Positions 57,701-64,000 of a stretch of 64,000 nt of DNA are shown here, piece by piece (position 1 is the first letter of the stretch; every line of letters starts with the position of its first letter). The DNA lies in contig NW_006763139.1 of assembly GCF_000264905.1 (NCBI RefSeq), positions 1,404,313 to 1,468,312 of the forward strand, in the 5' to 3' direction. The position numbers were made by a program, and so were the translations under genes. Below the pieces are notes generated by a model. That model was not told the DNA's origin and ran no database searches. It worked only from the letters and a program-made list of their open reading frames with translations. The stretch comes from Stereum hirsutum FP-91666 SS1. Taxonomy: Eukaryota > Basidiomycota > Agaricomycetes > Russulales > Stereaceae.

Positions 57701-58932
57701 CCCTTCGCATATCTTGGCGGCCCACGACTTTTCCTCGTCGCTGAGGTGAGTGATGAATCTTTCAGTGCCCTCCGAGTTTAGCTATCGTATGTTTTGGTTT
57801 TGGAGAGAGGAGTGGACGAGGAGATGTTTACGGACCGGATCTCCTTGCCCTCCGTATTGCGTCGCACGACTCCATCCACGACAGGAGACTTGCGGGTCTC
57901 CGCATGAGTGTATTCTCTGCCGACGGTATAGACCTTTATGTCTTCAGAGTTATCAACGTCGATGAACTCTTCGTAAATATACGAGCCGTCCGTTCGCGGT
58001 TCGGTCAGCGTTGGGTCTAATTCACTGCTCTTATTCCCGACCTGGACAATCGAACCGCATTCAAAGCCTAAATAAAACGCGCTACGAATGGGGATAGATC
58101 AATAACGTCATGGGCTCACCTTTCTGAACAGCCGTCTTCCCCCTCCCCCTTTGAAGTAAATGTACACGTTATGGTCCTCGCCGCTCACAGGCTTCTCCAC
58201 AAATGGCTTCTCTAGGACCTTGCCATCGACGACGATCGCGTCTCCGTCTTCACGCAATACGACCTCGGGCGTCACCTGGAACGTGCCGAGGTCGATACCG
58301 AGCTTTTTCTTCATGTACTCCTTGAGCTCCTTATCAACCTTTGGGCCGCCGTCACGAGAGACTTCAAGCCGTGAGGGTGTAGGGACCTTGAGGTGATCGA
58401 GGACTTGACCGACGAGGCGACGGTCCCAGAGGAGTGCTTGGGGAATCAGGTCATTGATACAGTGTGGGTTTCGCAGCTTGACATAGGAGATAGCTTTGTC
58501 TAGCGGGAAGTCGGTAGAGAAGAACGAGATAAGGACATCACATCTTGGCCAGCTCTCAACGTCTTTTGGTATGCGTAAATCGGTTGTGAGCTTATTAGGT
58601 TTTTGTAACAAAGGAGGAAGGAGCACACCTTCGTCGAGAATGACCTTATCCCCGAAAACCTTTACTTCCACTCCGCCGCGTGCACGCTCGACGAGGCGAG
58701 TTAGAATCTCTCGCATCGCTTTTGACCTCGCTTTTATATCCATGGCACAAACTCCGAGGATTATGGGTGTCCGTATTTGTTCGGAGACATAGAGCAAGTC
58801 GGAATGTGAGCCGGTAGGAGAAGGGGTTGATGACCGCTCGGTGAGGCGTGAGCTAGAGCGAGCGGGATTTCTATCTGGGGACTGGAGAAGAGAGAAACGG
58901 GATTGTCTGCCATCGCGGTGGATGTTCGCCAT
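54788..58932 (-). CDS. VIP1: Inositol hexakisphosphate/diphosphoinositol kinase (Vip1/Asp1, PPIP5K)
   Basis: This bifunctional enzyme of inositol pyrophosphate signalling makes 1-InsP7 with its kinase domain and removes it with its phosphatase-like domain. From ATG 58932 ([12 protein letters not shown]) a Ser-rich start precedes the ATP-grasp kinase: [89 protein letters not shown] and VCGFDMLRC. The kinase ends at [16 protein letters not shown]. The histidine-acid-phosphatase-like domain begins [17 protein letters not shown] (57260) and continues through [44 protein letters not shown] and [13 protein letters not shown]. The last exon encodes [13 protein letters not shown] and TGA at 54788. 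At least ten introns. An in-frame ATG at 59094 is less likely. Confidence 0.93.
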
Positions 58933-59080
58933 GTCGAAGAGCAAAGCGAAGATAGAATGAAAGCGGACAGAGTGAAAGACGTTCCGATGGCCAGAAACCG
59001 AATGAAACACAAAGTCGAGAGTGGACTTTGCCGTGCCAAGTCCCGAAAACATGGGGTGGCCGAGGAGCCGATGCCCAACT

Positions 59081-59113
59081 GTTGGCGCGCACAATTGCCT
59101 CGAGATTAGATAA
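59081..59113. repeat. Exact 33-bp direct repeat, copy 1
   Basis: The 33 bases beginning GTTGGCGCGCACAATTGCCT and ending AGATTAGATAA are identical to those at 60568-60600, in the same orientation. This copy lies about 150 nt upstream of the Vip1 start codon, reading away from the gene. Confidence 0.9.
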
Positions 59114-59214
59114 ATATTGCTGTCTCGCAGCTTTGAAATTGCAGCTCGTTCACTGTACGGACGACGGCAGAAATGACTGGTCGAAAAGTAGTAGGCTAGA
59201 GAAAATCGAGTAAG

Positions 59215-59665
59215 CTACATGATATCACAGCTTGACACAAAGTACAAGAGAAAAATACACGAGAAGGGGCGAGATAACAGACATCTGTTCAATTCCGGTT
59301 GACATGATCTCCACTCCTCCCTGTCCACCTCATCCTCAAACTTCTTCAACATGTCAGGGTCGTGGTCGTGCGTGGTCAATCCAAATGGATTCGCATCCTC
59401 AGGCCAGTTGATATCGCTTGTTCATAGTCGCCGGATACCTCGCCTCTCCCTCCTTCCCGGCCCAATCGAAATCCACGACCATCGCACCTCCTAAAAGAAG
59501 GGTGGTTTCCCGAAGGATGACTCCACAAACAGGGAACATCGACTCGATAACTCCTTCCAACTCTGCCTGACGCTCGCTTTCATTCTCGTAAGATTTATAT
59601 TCACAGGATATAAAGCTGTAAGCGGCCTCGACCTCTTCCTTGGTCAGCGGAGAGACATCGGACAT
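59215..59665 (-). pseudogene. Frameshifted fragment of a fungal protein-kinase-associated C-terminus
   Basis: The minus strand from 59665 reads MSDVSPLTKEEVEAAYSF, then ESERQAELEGVIESMF, then a motif VVDFDWAGKEGEARYPATMN. This DFDWAG..G..RYP signature is typical of the C-terminal end of mushroom-specific protein-kinase-like proteins. Expected next is a DI.WP segment. It is present (SDINWPEDANPFGL, THDHDPDMLKKFEDEV) but in another frame, starting at 59418. One extra A near 59419-59420 explains the shift. In the first frame a TGA follows within a few codons. The upstream kinase catalytic part is absent. Most likely it is a decayed fragment; a sequencing error would also fit. It lies between the two exact 33-bp repeats. 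Confidence 0.55.
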
Positions 59666-60567
59666 GTCACGGGCGGACTGAGAGAAGAATCAGAGAAGAT
59701 GGGATGATAGATCACGAGAGGGGTCGGAGAAATGGAGTATGGTCTTCCATCACAGAGAGTGCCGATGTTGCTAGACTTTTGCTAGCGCTGCATCTCGTGT
59801 GCATGTGCACCCGTCTAAGGAGACTTGCAGGATTTAGCCTTTGTAATCACATCTTCGCGCCCTGTGTATCCATGCACTTAGCACAAACCAAACAAACTGG
59901 TGAGTGCAGTGTATACCGGGCACTGGGCCATCCTTAGATATGATGTTGGGTGGGTGTGGCTAATGTAGCTCAGAGAAAGGTTGTGCTGGTACCAGCAAAG
60001 CTCGTGGGGGATCATGGACTAAAACGTGCGTCATTCATACCATCGGGAGAGCGCAATCGGAATGGATCGGGCGTACCAAAGACAGCACAAACCTGATGTC
60101 CAAACAACTATCCCTTCAATAGATTTGTCTTTCGCATTATTGCTCGTAGCAATCAGAAAATAATCATCCACTTCACTAAAAAAAGTGTGATGCATAGGTG
60201 TTTAAAACCGGGATTCATAAAGGTCAAGACTTCCTCCGGCTTGATGATGGGCGCACTGGGGACCCACTATGTACAAAGGCTAAACATGAAAGTCAACATA
60301 TGGTCATGACGCACCGTGCGGTAGAGCTCCCAAACGCCGGGCAGTGCAACCGATTTCGAATCCCCAAAGCACTTTTACTTGGTGGAAGGAAAATGGTGAG
60401 AGTGCTTGTCGAGGCACAGGAGACCAGTTGATGTCCTATGAATCTGGTGTGCTCATGGTTAGCTTCAATAGGTGGACATTATGGCGTGCAAACTCGAGAA
60501 TCGGCATCGGTGTCAACCTGTGTCACTGTCGACGTCAACGCCGCATCAGAGCGTGGGGAGCCATCTC

Positions 60568-60600
60568 GTTGGCGCGCACAATTGCCTCGAGATTAGATAA
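60568..60600. repeat. Exact 33-bp direct repeat, copy 2
   Basis: Identical to 59081-59113 and in the same orientation. It lies 201 nt upstream of the Cu-ATPase start, within its promoter or 5' UTR. Flanking bases diverge at once on the right and largely on the left, apart from a shared GGAGCC. Confidence 0.9.
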
Positions 60601-60801
60601 GAATTTAGTCAGTGATGAGTGATCGACTTGCGCGATTTGTGCTCCAACCAATGACGGGCGTTTTTGTTTCCTTTAAAAGCCGTCTCCCTGCTTCACCGTC
60701 TTTGCGTAGAACGTAAACCTGTGGCCACTTCAGCCGAACATTCATCACCGAGTACAATCCGCTTTCACGCTAATTACGGCAAGGAAACACCAGAACCAAA
60801 C

Positions 60802-63800
60802 ATGGCCGCCCCGTTTTCACTTAAAGCTCGTCGTCTCGTTTCGTCGGACTTCGTTGACTCCCTCCACACCACCATGGATACCAGCGGAAACGTCGTCACG
60901 ACTCTCTTCGTCTCTAACCTTCACTGTAGCAGGTAAGAGGCACTCTATTCCACTCGATGGAATATGACTGAATCTCAGCCATCTAGCTGTGTGCATACGA
61001 TCGAGGAGACCCTCTCCTCCCTTCGTCCAGCGCCTACTTCTATCCATGTCTCCGTCGTCTCTCAATCTGTCACCGTCGCCCACTCCAAGGACCTCTCGCC
61101 ACGGTTGATCAAGAACGAGATTGAGGACGCGGGATTCGACATCGCCAGCACGCCTCTCGCAGGACCCTCCCGTCTTCCCGATAGTTCATTCACTTCTTCC
61201 CTCTTGTCCGGTCGGCGTCAAAAACATGTTGACCAATGTTATATGTGCCGTAACGACCTCGAGGGGAAGCACGCCCATGGTGGGTCCCAAGACTCGCTTG
61301 CCAGCTCGTCACCGGAGAAACATAGCGAACCCCAGCACATCGCCATCCCCACTAGCACCGAGGAATCCCAGCCATTTCACCTCACCCTTTCTGTCGGTGG
61401 CATGACATGCGCAGTAAGTTCCTCGGTCTTACAGACTATTTCTATTCATATAAGCTTTTACCTCAGCACCCACAAATATGCTCACTACCCTTCTATTATT
61501 TTTAGTCGTGCAGTTCTACGATCACCCAGACCTTGTCCGAACTTCCTGGCGTTTCCGATGTTTCGGTCTCTTTACTGTCTAACTCTGCGACGCTTACTCT
61601 GTCGAACCGGGACCTTTCTGGTACTGTAGTCGAAGCAGTAGAGGACATCGGCTATGAGGCCGATATCGTTGACTTGCGGCCCATCCAGCCAGAAAGTAGT
61701 GGCGAGGAGGGTGAGAACGGTCCGTACACGGTCTTACTATCCATCCAGGGTATGACCTGTGCCAGCTGTTCGTCCACTATTACACGCCTCGTCTCTGAAT
61801 TGGACGACGTCGAGGATGTCAATGTCAATCTTCTGGGCAACTCTGCCTCTGTGGTGGTTCAGCACAAAAAGGTAATAGATGCAGTAGTCGAGGTCATTGA
61901 GGATGCGGGGTACGACGCCACTGTCACAAGTGTGGAGCCAGTAAAGAAGTCGTCTTCGAGAATGGGTCCCAAGACGCAGAGCTCTACTCGTATCGTCTCT
62001 CTCCAGGTCGATGGAATGTTTTGCCAGTGAGTATCACCATTTCGATCCTCCGTAGATTATCAGGCCGACCCTTGTCATTCTTTGCATCCAGTCACTGTCC
62101 GGCCAAAGTCATGGCAGCATTAGAGAAATTCGGTAACCGTGTGCGCATCGAGAAGCCAATCATAGACCACACCGATCCCATCCTCAGAATCTCATACGAC
62201 CCGTCGCCACCCTCATTCACCATCCGTCATATAATCTCCGCTATCTCCTCTTGTAAAAACCTCTCCCAGCCACCCTCCGCCGTACCTGCCACCGCCACAC
62301 CCTCGTCCTGCTTCACCGTCTCAATTTACAAACCTCCCTCCCTCGAGGAACGCGGCCGCGCTATGATCATTCGCGAACAGCGCCACATGCTCATCCGTCT
62401 CTTGTTCTCCGTCCTCGTCGCTATCCCCACCTTCATCATCGGCGTGGTGTTCATGAGTCTCGTACCCTCCTCCAACCCCACGAAAGCCTTTCTCATGGAA
62501 CCGATGTGGACCGGCAACACGAGCAGGATCCAGTGGAGTTTATTCTTCTTGGCGACTCCGGTGATGTTTGGCAGTACGGGGACGTTTCATAGGAGGAGCT
62601 TGAAGGAGCTGAGGGCGTTGTGGCGCAGGGGAAGTAAGACACCGGTGTGGAAGAGGTTTGTTAGGTTTGGGAGTATGAACCTCTTGGTGGGTTCACTTTA
62701 CCATCTTGGATATTCTTCAATAGTGCTAATTGTCTTCGAAACGGTGTGTAGGTCTCCTCCGGTGTCTCTGTGGCGTATTTCTCGTCCATCGCACTTCTGG
62801 GACTGGCAGCCTCGCAGGAAGCTTCACCGGATGGCATGGGCGACACAACGACCTACTTTGACTCGGTTGTCTTTCTGACCATGTTCCTGCTCATCGGTAA
62901 GTTCGATCATGCAAATAAGTCTCATAAAACTATCGGTATCATCTGACCAATATTTTACCATCCCAAACAGGCCGCTACCTGGAAGCTTACAGCAAAGGCC
63001 GCACCTCCGACGCCATCACAAGCCTAGGCAACCTACGCCCCTCACAAGCCTATCTTCTTGTCCCCTTATCAGAGGTCCCTGCCTCATTACCTCCCACCTC
63101 AACCTCCACAGCAAAAGACTCCCATCCCAACGACTCCGACCTCGAGAAGGGTCTCCTCCACACAAACAACTCGTCAGACTCCTCCCTCGCTCCCGTCAAG
63201 CCAGGCCTCAAAGTCATCAAAGTTCCCGTAGACTTGCTCGAAATCGGCGACGTAGTGCGGGTTCAGAACGGAGCAACGCCGCCGGCGGATGGGAGGGTCG
63301 TCGAGGGTGAGAGTACGTTCAATGAGAGCTCGTTGACGGGGGAGTCGAGGCCTATCAGGAAGGCAGTGGGCGATGAAGTATTTCTTGGCACGTTGAACGT
63401 GAATGGGGTTGTGGATGTGAGAGTCGAGGCTGTTGGTGGGGAGACTATGTAAGCCTCTCGTCCTGCGACACTAATCGAATAGTAGTCATGATATTTCTTT
63501 CGCTGATTTCGTGTTTTATACTTGGTTTTGAATAGGTTGGATCAAGTCGTCAGGGTCGTACGCGACGGACAGACGAAACGCGCTCCTATAGAAAGACTAG
63601 CGGATCACTTGACGGGATACTTCGTCCCCGTTGTCACCTTACTCGCGATCCTGACCTGGGTGATTTGGCTTGGACTTGGTCTCGGTGGGGCTCTGCCGAG
63701 CGATTACTTGGATAAACCGACGGGCGGGTGGCGTAAGTATTTCTTAGTTTTCATCTCCTCTATATTACTGATGATTGCTCGTGCCAACCGATACAGCCGT

Positions 63801-64000
63801 ATGGTCGCTCGAATTCGCCATTGCGGTCTTCGTCGTGGCTTGCCCTTGTGGCATCGGTGAGCTTCATCATGGATCATGAACTTAGAACAACCCGCTGATA
63901 AATGAGATGATATAGGTCTCGCGGCTCCAACCGCACTGCTCGTCGGTTCAGGTCTAGCGGCCCAATTTGGTATCCTCGTCCGTGGTGGCGGTGAAGCCTT
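60802..64000 (+). CDS. CCC2: Cu(I)-transporting P-type ATPase (CCC2/ATP7-like), partial at right edge
   Basis: This P1B-type pump moves Cu(I) into the secretory pathway for cuproenzymes. From ATG 60802 four heavy-metal-associated domains are visible. HMA1 reads NLHCSSC (joined across an intron at 60933-60986), HMA2 GGMTCASC (across an intron at about 61412-61507), HMA3 QGMTCASC and HMA4 GMFCHHCPAK (across an intron near 62028-62091). Membrane helices follow (LIRLLFSVLVAIPTFIIGVV, TTYFDSVVFLTMFLLIG). The actuator has GVVDV and the TGES loop SSLTGESRPIRK, and the metal-channel helix is VFVVACPCGIGLAAPTALLV with the CPC motif. The DKTG phosphorylation site lies beyond the window. Between HMA1 and HMA2 sits an extra CYMC plus HAH segment. 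About eight introns. A start at the later in-frame ATG (60874) is possible. Confidence 0.93.

Larger units (their letters stand above)
58933..60801. other. Intergenic region with exact 33-bp repeats and a kinase-like relic
   Basis: About 1.9 kb separate the divergent Vip1 and Cu-ATPase starts. Besides the relic (59215-59665) and the two repeat copies (59081-59113 and 60568-60600) nothing else is recognised. A CCAAT box near 60649 fits the ATPase promoter. Confidence 0.5.

Noticed and set aside
1..64000. CRISPR arrays, rRNA or phage-like modules
   Set aside because: None was seen. Genes are intron-rich and eukaryotic throughout, and the only repeats are those listed.

Overview
The window is nuclear DNA of a filamentous basidiomycete, most likely an Agaricomycete. 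The signs are genes cut by many short GT-AG introns (mostly 50-65 nt), genes packed on both strands, a NACHT-WD40 NLR-like receptor, a fungal Rcf2, Tom20 and Lag1-type ceramide synthase, a GH79 beta-glucuronidase and a secreted family common in mushrooms. There are no bacterial operons, CRISPR arrays or rRNA genes, and no tRNA gene was recognised. Gene models were assembled by eye from splice sites, reading frame and protein similarity, so exon edges carry some uncertainty.

Layout. 0-5 kb: a carboxylesterase running off the left edge, then a divergent gene for an 828-residue protein with N-terminal cysteine pairs and a long disordered tail. 5-10 kb: a SET/MYND protein and TOM20 in tandem on the minus strand, sharing a short divergent promoter with a BCS1-like AAA ATPase. 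10-16 kb: two secreted or GPI-anchored minus-strand genes (GH79 and a helical fungal secreted family). 16-19 kb: a nucleostemin-type nucleolar GTPase. 19-25.5 kb: four consecutive minus-strand genes of unknown function, two with paired CxxC motifs. 26-29 kb: Rcf2 and, divergently, an AKTIP/FTS-like inactive UBC protein. 29.5-32 kb: a membrane-anchored heparinase II/III-like protein. 33-37.5 kb: the NACHT-WD40 receptor, followed by a MITE-like element. 38-44 kb: a U1A/U2B''-like splicing protein, ceramide synthase and Nop13. 44-54.5 kb: a flavin amine oxidase, an MFS transporter and a divergent cytochrome P450. 54.8-59 kb: the inositol pyrophosphate kinase Vip1/Asp1. 59-64 kb: a frameshifted kinase-like relic lying between two copies of an exact 33-bp repeat, then a Cu(I) P-type ATPase running off the right edge.

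Most genes are housekeeping: mitochondrial import and respiration, ribosome biogenesis, splicing, sphingolipid synthesis, inositol pyrophosphate signalling and copper export. The accessory parts are the unknown minus-strand block, the receptor with its neighbouring MITE, the oxidase/MFS/P450 stretch with its gene-poor spacers, and the repeat-bounded relic. I found no complete secondary-metabolite cluster, because no backbone synthase is present. The features most worth checking are the NLR with nine alike WD40 repeats and an ambiguous exon, a 31-bp GATA palindrome upstream of Nop13, the MITE, and the 33-bp repeat.
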